Shown in pieces: positions 33,381-42,259 of a stretch of 64,000 nt of DNA. Every line of letters starts with the position of its first letter. The stretch's first letter is position 1. Both the position numbers and the translations under genes were made by a program. This DNA is from Streptomyces sp. CBMA29. Lineage in GTDB: Bacteria > Actinomycetota > Actinomycetes > Streptomycetales > Streptomycetaceae. The DNA lies in NCBI RefSeq assembly GCF_014596445.1, contig NZ_MECL01000007.1:1-64000 (forward strand). Direction: 5' to 3'. The notes below the pieces were generated by a model, which did no database searches, was not told where the DNA came from, and was given only the letters and a program-made list of their open reading frames with translations.

Positions 33381-33402
33381 GCTGAGGCGCGCGGGGAGGC
33401 GG

Positions 33403-33708
33403 CTACCAGCTCGACTTGCGCACGCCCGGCAGGAACCCCGCGTGCGCCTGCTCGCGCAGCCGGATCCGTGAGATGCCGAAGGTGCGGAAGTAGCCGCGCG
33501 GGCGGCCGTCCACCGCGTCCCGGTTGCGGACCCGGGTGGAGCTGGCGTCGCGGGGCTGTCGGCCCAACTCGCTCCGAGCGGAGGCCCGTTCGCCGGGCGT
33601 GGTGGCGGGGGAGGCGATGATCCGCTTCAACTCGGCCCGGCGCTCCGCGTATCGGGCGACGACCGCCTGTCGTTGCTCGTTCTTCGCGATCTTGCTCTTC
33701 TTGGCCAT
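33403..33708 (-). CDS. rpsN: 30S ribosomal protein S14, zinc-independent paralogue
   Basis: A 101-residue S14 ([14 protein letters not shown], and the C-terminal [20 protein letters not shown] signature). It has no Cys at all, so it is the C-minus form that replaces zinc-binding S14 during zinc starvation. Its ATG shares one base with the L28 stop (TGATG), so the two are translationally coupled. Zur control is expected from the box upstream of rpmB. Confidence 0.95.
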   Translation of the reverse strand: MAKKSKIAKNEQRQAVVARYAERRAELKRIIASPATTPGERASARSELGRQPRDASSTRVRNRDAVDGRPRGYFRTFGISRIRLREQAHAGFLPGVRKSSW

Positions 33709-33944
33709 CAGACCTTCTCCCCGCGGGCGCGCAGCCGGGCGACGGCCGCCTCGACGCCGATCCGGTCGACGGTCTTGACGCCCTTCGCGCTGAGCGTCAG
33801 CCGGACGAAGCGGCCCTCGGAGGCCAGCCAGTAGCGCTTGCGCTGGATGTTGGGGTCGAAGCGGCGCGGTGTGCGCCGATGGGAGTGGGAGATGGCGTTG
33901 CCGAAACCGGGCTTGCGCCCGGTGAGCTGGCAGTGGGCGGACAC
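33708..33944 (-). CDS. rpmB: 50S ribosomal protein L28 paralogue
   Basis: A 78-residue L28 ([42 protein letters not shown]). It keeps one N-terminal Cys but no CxxC pair, consistent with a zinc-independent paralogue. First gene of a two-gene ribosomal unit with rpsN, behind a Zur-like box about 90 bp upstream. Such paralogue sets spare zinc by replacing zinc ribosomal proteins. Confidence 0.95.
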   Translation of the reverse strand: MSAHCQLTGRKPGFGNAISHSHRRTPRRFDPNIQRKRYWLASEGRFVRLTLSAKGVKTVDRIGVEAAVARLRARGEKV

Positions 33945-34030
33945 GGTGCCTCCAGGGCGGTCGCGGACTCGCGAGGGCCCGCGACGGACAGGACGACCGC
34001 CGCCGATGCCCTCGGGACCGGACTCACCGT

Positions 34031-34054
34031 ACCTTAATGGAAACGAATGTCATT
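34031..34054 (-). promoter_or_regulatory. Zur-type box and -10 for rpmB-rpsN
   Basis: AATGGAAACGAATGTCATT (34036-34054) has the AATG...CATT arms and A/T-rich centre of streptomycete Zur sites. On the minus strand it borders a -10 TAAGGT (34036-34031). Zinc-bound Zur would cover the promoter, allowing expression only when zinc is short. Confidence 0.7.
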
Positions 34055-34165
34055 ACTCCAGAATGCCGGAGTGCCCCTGCCCGAGGCGCGGCGGCCCCCC
34101 CGAAACCCGTCGTGGCCCGGCCTCCGGCGTCACCGGAGACCAGGCCACAGGGGAACGGGAGGCGA

Positions 34166-34981
34166 TCAGGGCTTACGGGCGACCGCTCCGTACATCGCGA
34201 TCTGCTCGTCCCGCACCGCCGGGTCGACGGAGTCGTCCGGCAGCCAGCGGTGCACCTGTGTGATGCCCGGCTCCACCAGCTCCAGGCCCTCGAAGTACGC
34301 CTGCGCCTCGCTGAGATTGCGCAGCCGCATCGGCATGCCGCGCGCGGTGTACTCGGCGTTCACGCGCCCGACCTCCTCCGGCGCGAAGTCGTCGGTGCCG
34401 ATCGACATCGCGAGGTAGCTGCCGGACGGCAGCGGGTCCAGCAGGCGGTGGACGATGCCGAGCGGGTCGTCCTCGTCCATGATCAGGTGGACGATCGCGA
34501 TGAACGTCAGCCCCACCGGCTTGCCGAGGTCGATGGTCTCGCGGAACTGCGGCGAGCCGAGGATCGCGGCGGGGTCCCGCATGTCCGCCTCGATGTACTC
34601 GGTCCGCCCCTCGGGGGTGCTGGAGGACAGGCCCGCCGAGAGCGTGAGCACGATCGGGTCGTTGTCCACGTACACCACCCGCGACTCGGGGGCGATGGAC
34701 TGCGCGACCTCGTGCACATTCGGCCGGGTCGGTATGCCGGTGCCGATGTCGACGAACTGCCGGATGCCCGCCTCCTGCGCCAGGTAGCGCGTGGCGCGGT
34801 GCATGAACTTCCGGTTCTCCAGCATGTGCGGCACGATCGACGGCCACACCTCCACCATGGCGTCGCCCGCCTCGCGGTCGGGAGGATAGTAGTCCTTGCC
34901 GCCGAGGATGTAGTCGTACACCCGTGCCGGATGCGGGTTCTTGGTGTCGATACGGTCGGCCGGCCAGCCGTTCTCGGGCAC
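34166..34981 (-). CDS. SAM-dependent methyltransferase, DUF574 type
   Basis: A 271-residue member of the actinobacterial DUF574/Methyltransf_19 group. NPHPARVYDYILGGKDYYPPDR at residues 11-32 is the group's signature, FVDIGTGIPTRPNVHEVAQ is the SAM-binding motif I, and VYVDNDPIVL is motif II. GTG 34981 was selected because GGAGG lies 5 nt upstream and the protein then begins right before the signature. It follows the XRE/DUF397 pair on the same strand, 56 bp downstream. The methylated target is unknown for the family. Confidence 0.9.
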   Translation of the reverse strand: MPENGWPADRIDTKNPHPARVYDYILGGKDYYPPDREAGDAMVEVWPSIVPHMLENRKFMHRATRYLAQEAGIRQFVDIGTGIPTRPNVHEVAQSIAPESRVVYVDNDPIVLTLSAGLSSSTPEGRTEYIEADMRDPAAILGSPQFRETIDLGKPVGLTFIAIVHLIMDEDDPLGIVHRLLDPLPSGSYLAMSIGTDDFAPEEVGRVNAEYTARGMPMRLRNLSEAQAYFEGLELVEPGITQVHRWLPDDSVDPAVRDEQIAMYGAVARKP

Positions 34982-35037
34982 GCGGTCCTCCGGATTTCCT
35001 TGTCGATGTGCGGTGGTGCCGCTCGCGCGGCCTGGCG

Positions 35038-35277
35038 TCACTGCTGGAGCAGGAAGTCGGCGTCGCCCGCCTTGGTGCCCCGGATGAAACTCTCGATCTC
35101 CCGGCGGTTGTAGATCAGTGCGGGCCCACCCGGATCGGTGGACTGGCGCAGCGCCACCCGGCCGTCGGGCAGCTTCATCGCCTCGACGCACGCTCCGCCG
35201 GCATCGTCGCTCCACGGCTTGTGCCAGCCGTGGGGCCCGAGGTCGGCGGCACTCATGCCGTTGCGAATGTGATCCAC
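35038..35277 (-). CDS. DUF397 small protein
   Basis: A 79-residue DUF397 protein (WHKPWSDDAGGACVEAM and GGPALIYNRREIESFIRG are the two family blocks). Members are small partners of WhiJ-like XRE regulators. GTG 35277 is chosen because it has an upstream AAGGAG and overlaps the regulator gene's end by none (1-bp gap to the stop). ATG 35232 is possible but would lose the first block's start. Probably binds or modulates the XRE protein encoded just upstream. Confidence 0.9.
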   Translation of the reverse strand: MDHIRNGMSAADLGPHGWHKPWSDDAGGACVEAMKLPDGRVALRQSTDPGGPALIYNRREIESFIRGTKAGDADFLLQQ

Positions 35278-35278
35278 G

Positions 35279-36160
35279 TCAGAGCTCCTTGCGTAGGGCA
35301 CCCAGCAGTGCCTTGGTCTTCTTCTCCTGCGCCGCCTGGGCGGCGAGCCGGTCCATGGCCTCGCGGTACGCGGCGACCTCGTCCTGCTTGTCGAGGTAGG
35401 TCGACCCGATCAAGCCGCCGAGATAGACGACATCGGGCAGTTCCGCGGCCTCGAACCGGAAGAGCTGGAAGGCCCCCGCGCGGGTCGCCGGGTGCGGCCC
35501 GTTGGCGAAGGGCATCATCTGTAGCCGTACGTTCGGCAGTTCGCCGATCTCCAGCAGATGATCGATCTGAGCGCGCATCACCTTCGGTCCGCCGACCGGC
35601 CAGTGCAGCACCGTCTCGTCCATCACCGCCCACAACAGCGGGGGTTGGGTACGGGTCAGGATCTGCTGCCGGGTCAGCCGAAGGGCGACCCTGCGGTCGA
35701 TGTCCTCGGCCGACGCCTGCGGGTCGCCCGCGGTGAGCAGCGCGTGCGCGTACTCCTCGGTCTGGAGCAGACCGGGGATGAACTGCGCCTCGTACGCGCG
35801 GATGTGGACCGCCGCCTGCTCCAGGGTGAGATAGGCGCCGAACCAGTCGGGCATCACGTCGCGGTAGGTGTGCCACCAGCCGTGTTTGTTGGCCTCGCGG
35901 GCGAGTTCGAGGAAGGTCTCGATTTCGGCCGTTTCCGTGATGCCGTAGGTGCGCAGCAGCTTCTCGACGTCGGACAGCCGCAGCCGCGCCACCTTGGCCT
36001 GTTCCATCCGGCGGATCGTCGAATGGCTCACCCCGATGACCTCACCGGCCTGCTCGAATGAGACGCCGGCGCGGGATCTGAGCTCCTCCAACTGGCGTCC
36101 CAGTATCATCCGCAGCACCGTAGGAGGGCCGCCGCCCCACCCATTGTCGGTGGCCGCCAT
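35279..36160 (-). CDS. XRE-family regulator with DUF5753 (WhiJ-like)
   Basis: A 293-residue DNA-binding protein. The N-terminal helix-turn-helix (about 18-70) includes GVSFEQAGEVIGVSHSTIRRME. A C-terminal DUF5753 domain follows, with HIRAYEAQFIPGLLQTEEYA as its signature. Paralogues number dozens in streptomycetes and affect development or secondary metabolism. It is co-oriented with the DUF397 gene and divergent from the HATPase gene, completing the whiJ-type trio. It likely represses the divergent spacer. Confidence 0.93.
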   Translation of the reverse strand: MAATDNGWGGGPPTVLRMILGRQLEELRSRAGVSFEQAGEVIGVSHSTIRRMEQAKVARLRLSDVEKLLRTYGITETAEIETFLELAREANKHGWWHTYRDVMPDWFGAYLTLEQAAVHIRAYEAQFIPGLLQTEEYAHALLTAGDPQASAEDIDRRVALRLTRQQILTRTQPPLLWAVMDETVLHWPVGGPKVMRAQIDHLLEIGELPNVRLQMMPFANGPHPATRAGAFQLFRFEAAELPDVVYLGGLIGSTYLDKQDEVAAYREAMDRLAAQAAQEKKTKALLGALRKEL

Positions 36161-36483
36161 TGCTACCTCCCCGTGCGTGTGTTCAGTGCTCGCCGCAGTG
36201 TGCCATGTTGCCCCGCAGTCTCCCGCCAGCCTGGCTCATTCTGCGAATTGCACTTTGTGGCTTGCGAGTTGAGGGTAGCAGCACCATAGTTGGAGTCGAC
36301 GGCGTAGCCGATCACCATGATGACTACGTTGTCAGGAACCGCCACGCGCCCGGTCGTTCTCAGCCGTCGTCATCGCGGAAGCACCGACACAAGGCAATGA
36401 CGCCGACGGTCGAGCCCGGCAGCGATGCCGCCGAGCGCGCAACCGCGACCCCACATACGCGGCCCCCACGAGAGGTGACGGCC
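36161..36483. other. Divergent spacer of the WhiJ-like locus
   Basis: This 323-bp stretch between the XRE and HATPase genes holds an AT-rich island (about 36235-36300) with three TTG-led half-sites (TTGCA, TTGCGA, TTGAG). It is the natural place for the XRE protein to bind, but I cannot define an operator. No gene is supported. Confidence 0.4.
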
Positions 36484-36969
36484 ATGGCAGCATTAACGGG
36501 TCTCCGAACCCCACCGATCACGTCATCGCGCCCGAGCGGTGATGTGTACGCCGTCTTCCGTCTCGCCGCCCACCGCACTTCCGTGAGCGCCGCCCGCCGC
36601 GAGGCCCGTGCGGAACTCGACCGCTGGGGCCTGCCCGAGGGTGTCCGCGACGACATCGTGCTGGTCGTCTCCGAGCTGGTCACCAACGCGATCGTGCACA
36701 GCCTCGGTGACAGCGTGACCTGCCATCTGCGCGGCGGCGGCCCCGAGGTCTACGTCGAGGTCGCCTCCGAGGGTCGCAGCGCGTCCCGGCACGACGCCCG
36801 GCCGCCGGACGAAGGGGGCCGCGGGCTGGTCGTCGTGGAGGCCCTGAGTACGACCTGGGGGATCAACGTCCCCTCGCCCGGCGCCGGTTGGACGGCCTGG
36901 GCCACCTTCACCGTGCCCGCCGCCCCGGCCGACGACGCGTCGGCCACGTACTCGGAGGACTCCCGATGA
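36484..36969 (+). CDS. RsbW/AbaA-like HATPase_c protein
   Basis: A 161-residue GHKL ATPase of the anti-sigma-factor type. The N-box is VSELVTNAIVHS and the G-box is DEGGRGLVVVEALS, as in actinobacterial RsbW-like regulators. ATG 36484 follows a GAGAGG. It is divergent from a WhiJ-like XRE gene and its DUF397 partner; the three-gene arrangement is characteristic in Streptomyces. It may act as kinase/anti-sigma or as a non-kinase switch. Its stop overlaps the next start (ATGA). Confidence 0.9.
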   Translation: MAALTGLRTPPITSSRPSGDVYAVFRLAAHRTSVSAARREARAELDRWGLPEGVRDDIVLVVSELVTNAIVHSLGDSVTCHLRGGGPEVYVEVASEGRSASRHDARPPDEGGRGLVVVEALSTTWGINVPSPGAGWTAWATFTVPAAPADDASATYSEDSR

Positions 36970-37439
36970 AGCGCGTTCCCCCGGCCGGCCGTCGTTCCGC
37001 CCTGGCGCCCCGGGGCGCCCGCCCCGACTGGCTCGCCCCGCGCGTCGACGGGACCGCGGCCGCCAGGGAACGTATCCATGTCCCGACCACCGCCGACTTC
37101 CCGCCGGGGCTGGCCTGCGACGTGGTCGAGACGTCCGCGGAGCACGGCATGCGGATCCTCGGCTGCCTGCCCAGCTCCGGCTGCGTCCTCACCAACGGAC
37201 GGCAGTGGTCGTGGATCGTGCCGACCGGCTCCGACATCGACGTGGAGTGGCCGTCCTCCACCCGCTACCTGGTCGACGCGGCCGTGCTCGTACCCGCGTA
37301 CGAGACGCTGCCCGACGCGTCCGGCGGCCATGACGTCATCCACCTGCCGGACCAGGCCGTGCCGTACACGCACCCGATCCTGCTGTACTTCGCGGCCTGC
37401 TGCATCGCCGGGGTGCAGCCCGCGATGACCGTCGAGTAG
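36966..37439 (+). CDS. Conserved-looking protein of unknown function
   Basis: A 157-residue cytoplasmic protein not assigned to a family. The N-terminal 35 residues are Arg/Ala/Pro-rich; the rest forms a compact domain with a Cys/Gly-rich stretch (GCLPSSGCVLTNG) and a Trp-rich loop (RQWSWIVPTG). It has a C-terminal hydrophobic patch AACCIAGVQ. ATG 36966 overlaps the HATPase gene in an ATGA junction, so it is co-translated with it and probably works with it. A large hairpin terminator follows. Confidence 0.7.
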   Translation: MKRVPPAGRRSALAPRGARPDWLAPRVDGTAAARERIHVPTTADFPPGLACDVVETSAEHGMRILGCLPSSGCVLTNGRQWSWIVPTGSDIDVEWPSSTRYLVDAAVLVPAYETLPDASGGHDVIHLPDQAVPYTHPILLYFAACCIAGVQPAMTVE

Positions 37440-37475
37440 CGGCGCGTCCCGCCTGGCGGCCCGGAGCGGCACGGG

Positions 37476-37513
37476 GCCTGCCCGGAGCCGCCGCGCGGGC
37501 GGTCCGGGCAGGC
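37476..37513. terminator. Bidirectional terminator
   Basis: Arms GCCTGCCCGG (37476-37485) and CCGGGCAGGC (37504-37513), with an inner GCCGCC/GGGCGG stem, separate the convergent genes ending at 37439 and 37527. Confidence 0.7.
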
Positions 37514-37526
37514 CGTGGGTGACAAC

Positions 37527-39524
37527 TCAGCGGACTGTGAAGGGGAGTTGGACGGTCTTTCCGTTCACCAGCACTTCGGCGGCCATGATGCCGACGGTCT
37601 TCGGGTCACGCACCGTGAAGTTGAGCGCGAACGTGCCGTCGAGGCCGATGACGCGCAGCACCGAGGAGTCGGAGCTCTGGGCGCCGTTGGCGCGGCGCCC
37701 GGACACGACGACCGTGGCGACGGGGGCGAAGTTCCGCCCGCTGACCAGGACGGAGGTGCCGACCGGTCCCGCGGTCGGACTGAGCGAGTAGGCGGGAGCG
37801 GGCGGGGCCGTGCTGCCGTTGACGGCGAAGGCGGCGGTCGCGGTGTGCCCGTTGATCAGCCACTCGTGCGCGTAGAGCGCCACCGTGGCCGGGTCGTTGA
37901 CCGTGAAGGTCTGCGACCAGGTGCCGTCCAGGCCGATGATCTTGGTGGCGTAGCTGTCGGAGGTGCGGGAGCCGTCCGCCTTGAGCCCGTCGATCTCCAC
38001 CGTGGCGACCGGCGCCCAGCCCTGGCCGACGACCGTGACCTTGGTGTGCACGGGACCGGAGGCAGGGCTCAGCGTGATGAACGTCGTGGCGACGGACAGC
38101 GGCGCGAGGACGTGGATCGAGCCCGCGGTGACCTGCACCTGGTAGGAGCCCGTGGCGACGGATTTCGCCACGGTGACCGAGCCGGAGAGCTTCCCGTTGG
38201 AGGCGATGCTCAGGCTGCTCGACGAGATGGACGCGGCCGAGCACGCGGTGCCGTCCGCGGCGCAGAGCGCGGCGGTCGGTGTGGTGCCCGCGGGCCAGCC
38301 CGATCCGGTGAGCGTCGCCGCGTGGCCGGGAAGGACGGTCGGGGTGGTGGCGCTGAGCGTCACGGCGGTGGTGGTGACGGTGAACGGTACGGTGACGCTG
38401 GTCCCGGCCGTGCCGCTCTCGTCGGCGTAGACGGCCACCAGGTCGGCGCTGTCGATGGTGAAGTCGGTGGTGAACGTGCCGTCGGGCAGGCTCTGTACGT
38501 ACACCGCGTCGTCGAGCGCGTTCCCGGCGGCGTCGAGTCCCCAGATGTTGATCCACTGGTCCTGGCGGAAGTTGTGACCGACGACGGTGATCACCGTGCC
38601 GACCACGCCGTTGTTCTGGGACAGCGTCATCGTTCTCGGCCCGGTGGGCGCGAACGCCTTGACCGTCAGTGGCGCGTTCGCATGGGTCGTGCCGTCGTTG
38701 ACCTGGATCTGATACGAGCCGTCGGCCAGGGTGTTGGCGTCGGCGAGCGTCGCGGTGCCGGTGAGGATGCCCGAACTGTCGATGGTGAGGGTGTTGGACG
38801 TGAAGTCGGCCGGGTTGCAGCCCGCGCCGTTGGCGTCGCACAGCGACACCGTGGGAGTGCCGCCGACCGTCCAGCCGCCGCCCGCGAGATCGATCGCGGT
38901 GTGCGGCCGCACCACCCCGGTGGGCCCGGACAGCGAGGCGGCGCTGCCCGCTCCCTGAGCGGTGACCGTGCCGACCGGTCCGCCGCCCGCGGTGATCACA
39001 CAGGGCGTCTGATACGTACCGCCGAGGACCACGGTGCTGGTGAGGGTACGGGTCGGCGTGAAGGTGATGGCGCCCGAGGCGTTGGCGGGCAGGTAGACGT
39101 CACCCTCGTACGGGGGAACGACGACGGGCTGCCCCGCGGGGTAGTTCATGTTCACCGTGGGGCCGGTGACCGTCACGGTGCCGGTGGCGCCCCCGGACAT
39201 CGCCAGGTCCATGGAGGGCGTGGTGGGCACGTTGGACAGCGAGGTGCCGGGGATGGCGGGACTGGCGCCGAGAGTGACGGTGACGTGCACCTTGCCGCCG
39301 GGGGTGACGACGGCCGGGGTGAGGGTCACCGTCATCGACTGCGGCCCGGTGGCGTCACCCTGACCCGCCGGGAGCGTGCAGTGGACGGTCGGGTTGATGG
39401 TCGCGGCCTGGGCCGTCGTCGCGGAGGTCAGACCCGCGCCGACGAGGGCGAGCACCGCGACGGCGCCCGTGGCGATTCTCGCCCGCCAGCCCCGTCCGGG
39501 CCTGCGGTGGAAGGGTGGGAACAT
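37527..39524 (-). CDS. Secreted multi-domain Ig/IPT-like repeat protein, copy 1
   Basis: A 665-residue exported protein. The signal peptide (about 1-40, ending TTAQA) precedes a domain beginning TINPTVHCTLPAGQG, followed by several repeated beta-domains, with LSPASGPVHTKVTVVGQGW and LSPTAGPVGTSVLVSGRNF as IPT/TIG-like units and TGSYQVQV or DGSYQIQV endings. Paired Cys occur within units. The start is the first Met before the signal; upstream reading is low-complexity. Its first 400 residues parallel the 540-residue neighbour downstream of its start, so the genes are tandem duplicates. Likely surface or extracellular structural/adhesive protein; no enzyme motif seen. Confidence 0.8.
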   Translation of the reverse strand: MFPPFHRRPGRGWRARIATGAVAVLALVGAGLTSATTAQAATINPTVHCTLPAGQGDATGPQSMTVTLTPAVVTPGGKVHVTVTLGASPAIPGTSLSNVPTTPSMDLAMSGGATGTVTVTGPTVNMNYPAGQPVVVPPYEGDVYLPANASGAITFTPTRTLTSTVVLGGTYQTPCVITAGGGPVGTVTAQGAGSAASLSGPTGVVRPHTAIDLAGGGWTVGGTPTVSLCDANGAGCNPADFTSNTLTIDSSGILTGTATLADANTLADGSYQIQVNDGTTHANAPLTVKAFAPTGPRTMTLSQNNGVVGTVITVVGHNFRQDQWINIWGLDAAGNALDDAVYVQSLPDGTFTTDFTIDSADLVAVYADESGTAGTSVTVPFTVTTTAVTLSATTPTVLPGHAATLTGSGWPAGTTPTAALCAADGTACSAASISSSSLSIASNGKLSGSVTVAKSVATGSYQVQVTAGSIHVLAPLSVATTFITLSPASGPVHTKVTVVGQGWAPVATVEIDGLKADGSRTSDSYATKIIGLDGTWSQTFTVNDPATVALYAHEWLINGHTATAAFAVNGSTAPPAPAYSLSPTAGPVGTSVLVSGRNFAPVATVVVSGRRANGAQSSDSSVLRVIGLDGTFALNFTVRDPKTVGIMAAEVLVNGKTVQLPFTVR

Positions 39525-39679
39525 CTGCTGCGCCGCCTTTCGGGCATGGCAGACCCCTCCCTGAGCCTGGGCACGGGAGGGGTCCGGGGAGAGGGAGAAG
39601 GCCCGCGGGTGGGATCCCGGGGAATGGGTGAGGAGTAGGGACGTTCGGAGTCGGTTGGTGCGGAACAGGGACGTGGCGC

Positions 39680-41302
39680 TCAGGTGAGGGTGAGTGTGAG
39701 GATCGCGCTGTAGTCGCCGGGCGCCGTCACCGCGGGGAGCCGCAGGTCCATGTCGGCATTGACCTTCACGGTGCCGCCGACGACCTTCTCGCCGCCGGCC
39801 GCGGTGAGTTGGCACAGCGTCGCCGCGGTGCTGCCCAGCGAGCCCGGCGTGCCCGGTGCGGGCGTGCCGACGCTCTGCGAGCTACGGACGCAGTCGGGTG
39901 TCCAACTGACGGCCGAGGCGGGGATGGTGTTCTGACCCGAGGTCAGGTCGGTGAGCGTGCCGGTCAGTGACCAGCCGAGGTCGACGCCGCGGGAGTCGAT
40001 GACGGTGACGGTGTTGAGCGCGCTGGTGGCGGTCTGGGACCGTCCGGTCAGGGGGATGGTGCCGAAGTCGATGGTGTCCCCGGACTGGGTCATCTGGAGA
40101 TTGCCCGCGGTGACGGTGGCGCTGATCTTCTGGGTGGCCGTCGCGCCGCCGCTGTCGCCCACGGTGAACTTCACGTTCACGTCGGAGCCCTCCGCACCGC
40201 TCTCGTCGGTGTGGATCGCGGTGGTGGCCGGATCGTTGACGGTGAACTCGGCGGTGAAGGTGCCGTCGGGTGTGCTGACCGGGTACACGGCGTCGTCGGC
40301 GGTCTGGTTGCCGTCGGCGTCCACACCCCAGACGTTGATGTACTGGTCCTGGTGGAAGTTGCCGCCGCTGACGGTCACCACGGTGCCGAGCGGGCCGTGG
40401 TCGGGCGAGAGCGTGACGCTGCGGGCGCCCGTGGGCGCGAACGCCTTGACGGTGAGGCCGGCGGTGGCGTGCTTGGTGCCGTCGCTGACCTGCACCTGAT
40501 AGGAGCCGTCGGCGATCACGGACGACGCGGCCAGTGTCGCGCTCCCCGAGAGGGCGCCGGACGAGTCGATCGCGAGGGTGTCGGCGGTGAAGCGGGACGG
40601 GTCGCAGCCCAGTTCCTGCGCGTCGCACAGCGAGACCACGGGGGTGCCCCCCGCGGTGAATCCGCTGCCGCTCAGCGCGACCGAGGTGCTGGGACGTACG
40701 GCCGAGGCCGGCGCGGTGAGCGTGGTGGCCCCACCCCCGCCGCCCTGCACGGTGACCGTGCCGATGCTGCCGCTGCCCGAGACGATGTCACAGGGCGTCT
40801 GGAAGGTGCTGCCCAGTACCACCGTCTGCGTGTTCATCTTCAACGGCGTGAACGTCACCGGTCCCGACGCGTCCGAGGGGACGAAGAAGTCCCCTCCGTA
40901 GGGCGGGATGACGATCGGCGCGGGCGCCGCCGGGACGTCCACCGGAACGGTCGGGCCGGTCACCGAGACCGTCCCGGTCGCCCCGCCCGACATGGTGAAG
41001 TAGATGCTCGGTGTGGTCGGTACGGCGGACAGTGCGAGCGGGCTGGTCGCGGGCGAGGGTCCGAGGGTGACCTCGGCGTGCACCTTGCCGCCCGGCGCGA
41101 CCGTGGCCGGGGTGAGGGTCACCGAGACGGACTGCGGCCCGGTGTTCTCACCCTGTCCAGCGGGCAGCACGCAGTGCACGGTCGGGGTGACCGTGTCCGC
41201 GTGCGCCGCGGGGGCGGCCAGCGTGCAGGCCGCGGCCAGGGCCAGAGCCGGCACCGCCGCCCGCGCGAGGCGCCGTAGAGAGATCTGCCCTGCATGATGC
41301 AA
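39680..41302 (-). CDS. Secreted Ig/IPT-like repeat protein, copy 2 (TTG start)
   Basis: A 540-residue paralogue of the adjacent protein. After the signal peptide (ending PAAHA) it begins DTVTPTVHCVLPAGQG, followed by the same arrangement of repeat domains. LGTVVTVSGGNFHQDQYINVWG matches LGxxxTVxGxNFxQDQxINIWG in copy 1. The C-terminal 150 residues are a different beta-domain with DGTFTAEFTVND nearby. I chose TTG 41302 because AGGAGG lies 6 nt upstream and the protein then opens at the signal; ATG 41329 has no RBS. Function unknown; secreted surface or matrix role inferred. Confidence 0.78.
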   Translation of the reverse strand: MHHAGQISLRRLARAAVPALALAAACTLAAPAAHADTVTPTVHCVLPAGQGENTGPQSVSVTLTPATVAPGGKVHAEVTLGPSPATSPLALSAVPTTPSIYFTMSGGATGTVSVTGPTVPVDVPAAPAPIVIPPYGGDFFVPSDASGPVTFTPLKMNTQTVVLGSTFQTPCDIVSGSGSIGTVTVQGGGGGATTLTAPASAVRPSTSVALSGSGFTAGGTPVVSLCDAQELGCDPSRFTADTLAIDSSGALSGSATLAASSVIADGSYQVQVSDGTKHATAGLTVKAFAPTGARSVTLSPDHGPLGTVVTVSGGNFHQDQYINVWGVDADGNQTADDAVYPVSTPDGTFTAEFTVNDPATTAIHTDESGAEGSDVNVKFTVGDSGGATATQKISATVTAGNLQMTQSGDTIDFGTIPLTGRSQTATSALNTVTVIDSRGVDLGWSLTGTLTDLTSGQNTIPASAVSWTPDCVRSSQSVGTPAPGTPGSLGSTAATLCQLTAAGGEKVVGGTVKVNADMDLRLPAVTAPGDYSAILTLTLT

Positions 41303-41627
41303 CGCGTGCCTCCTGACTCCGGGACGCATACGTGTATATGACGGTGCGTCAGGTGCTGGTTCCAGGGCATTGCGACAGCGCGGGACGCAGAAGTCAATGC
41401 GAACCCGCCAGTAACCTCGCGGTGTTGGGCCACCGATCGCCCCGGGCGAGGTCGGCCGCGGGTCAAGTCGCCTCGTGGCGCTTGACTCTTCAAGGTCATG
41501 GGGCTTCACTCCCGACCAGCGCGCCGGGCTGGACAGCGGGTAGTCACTCGACAACGGGATGTCAAGGGTGCCTGTGTGAGGTCGTCCCCCGGCGCACCCT
41601 CACCCTGCTTGATTGGAGTGCTTTGCC
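41303..41627. other. Divergent spacer with no recognised element
   Basis: This 325-bp stretch separates the repeat-protein gene from the small secreted protein. Apart from the AGGAGG of the TTG start (41309-41314) I see no clear promoter, operator or gene. Confidence 0.4.
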
Positions 41628-42143
41628 ATGTCCAGATCCAAGCGTATGGGGACGATCGCCGTCCTCAGCGGCGGCGCGCTGTTCGCCGGTCTGACCCTCG
41701 CCCCGCACGCGGTCGCCGTCACCCCGGCCACCGCCACCGCCAGCTACAACTGCGGTACGTGGGGCAGCGGGACGGCCACGCTGACCGCCACCGACTCCGG
41801 CGGCGTCAAGAAACTGAAACTGAGCTCCTCCACGATCACGGTCCCGGCGGGCACCACGGTGCCGCCGAACAGCATCACCACGACCATCAAGGTCAAGCAG
41901 AACGGCTCGACCGAGGTCGACTTCTCCGGCACCGTGAACCCCGCGATGACCGGCGCCGTCACCCTCGGCCCGCTCCCGCAGTCCACCGGCACGCTCGCGG
42001 CCGGTGACAAGACCGACTCCTGGGTGCTGTCCGGCACGCCGAGCGCCACCAACTGGTCGGTCAAGATCGTCACCACGTCGCCCTCGGTGACCACCGTCTA
42101 CTGCATCGCCACCAGCGCCCAGTCCACCGCGTTCACCTGGTAG
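41628..42143 (+). CDS. Small secreted beta-rich protein
   Basis: A 171-residue exported protein: signal peptide 1 to about 30 (PHAVA end), then a Thr/Ser/Val-rich beta-sandwich with only two Cys (YNCGTWG and VYCIATS) that could form a disulphide near both ends. ATG 41628 has GGAG 9 nt upstream. It begins with a TVHC-like Cys context related in style to the neighbouring secreted repeat proteins, so it may be a short partner in the same surface system. Function not known. Confidence 0.78.
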   Translation: MSRSKRMGTIAVLSGGALFAGLTLAPHAVAVTPATATASYNCGTWGSGTATLTATDSGGVKKLKLSSSTITVPAGTTVPPNSITTTIKVKQNGSTEVDFSGTVNPAMTGAVTLGPLPQSTGTLAAGDKTDSWVLSGTPSATNWSVKIVTTSPSVTTVYCIATSAQSTAFTW

Positions 42144-42202
42144 CGGTTCACCTCGTCGTACGGGATGCGCCCGGCGCGACCCAGCACGCGGCACACACGC
42201 CG

Positions 42203-42234
42203 GGACCCCGCCCCCCACCAGGGGAGCGGGGTCC
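42203..42234. terminator. Bidirectional terminator
   Basis: GGACCCCGC (42203-42211) and GCGGGGTCC (42226-42234), extended by an inner CCCC/GGGG pairing, form a hairpin between convergent genes ending at 42143 and 42260. Confidence 0.65.
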
Positions 42235-42259
42235 TCGCAACGGCCGTACGAGGCCGGGG

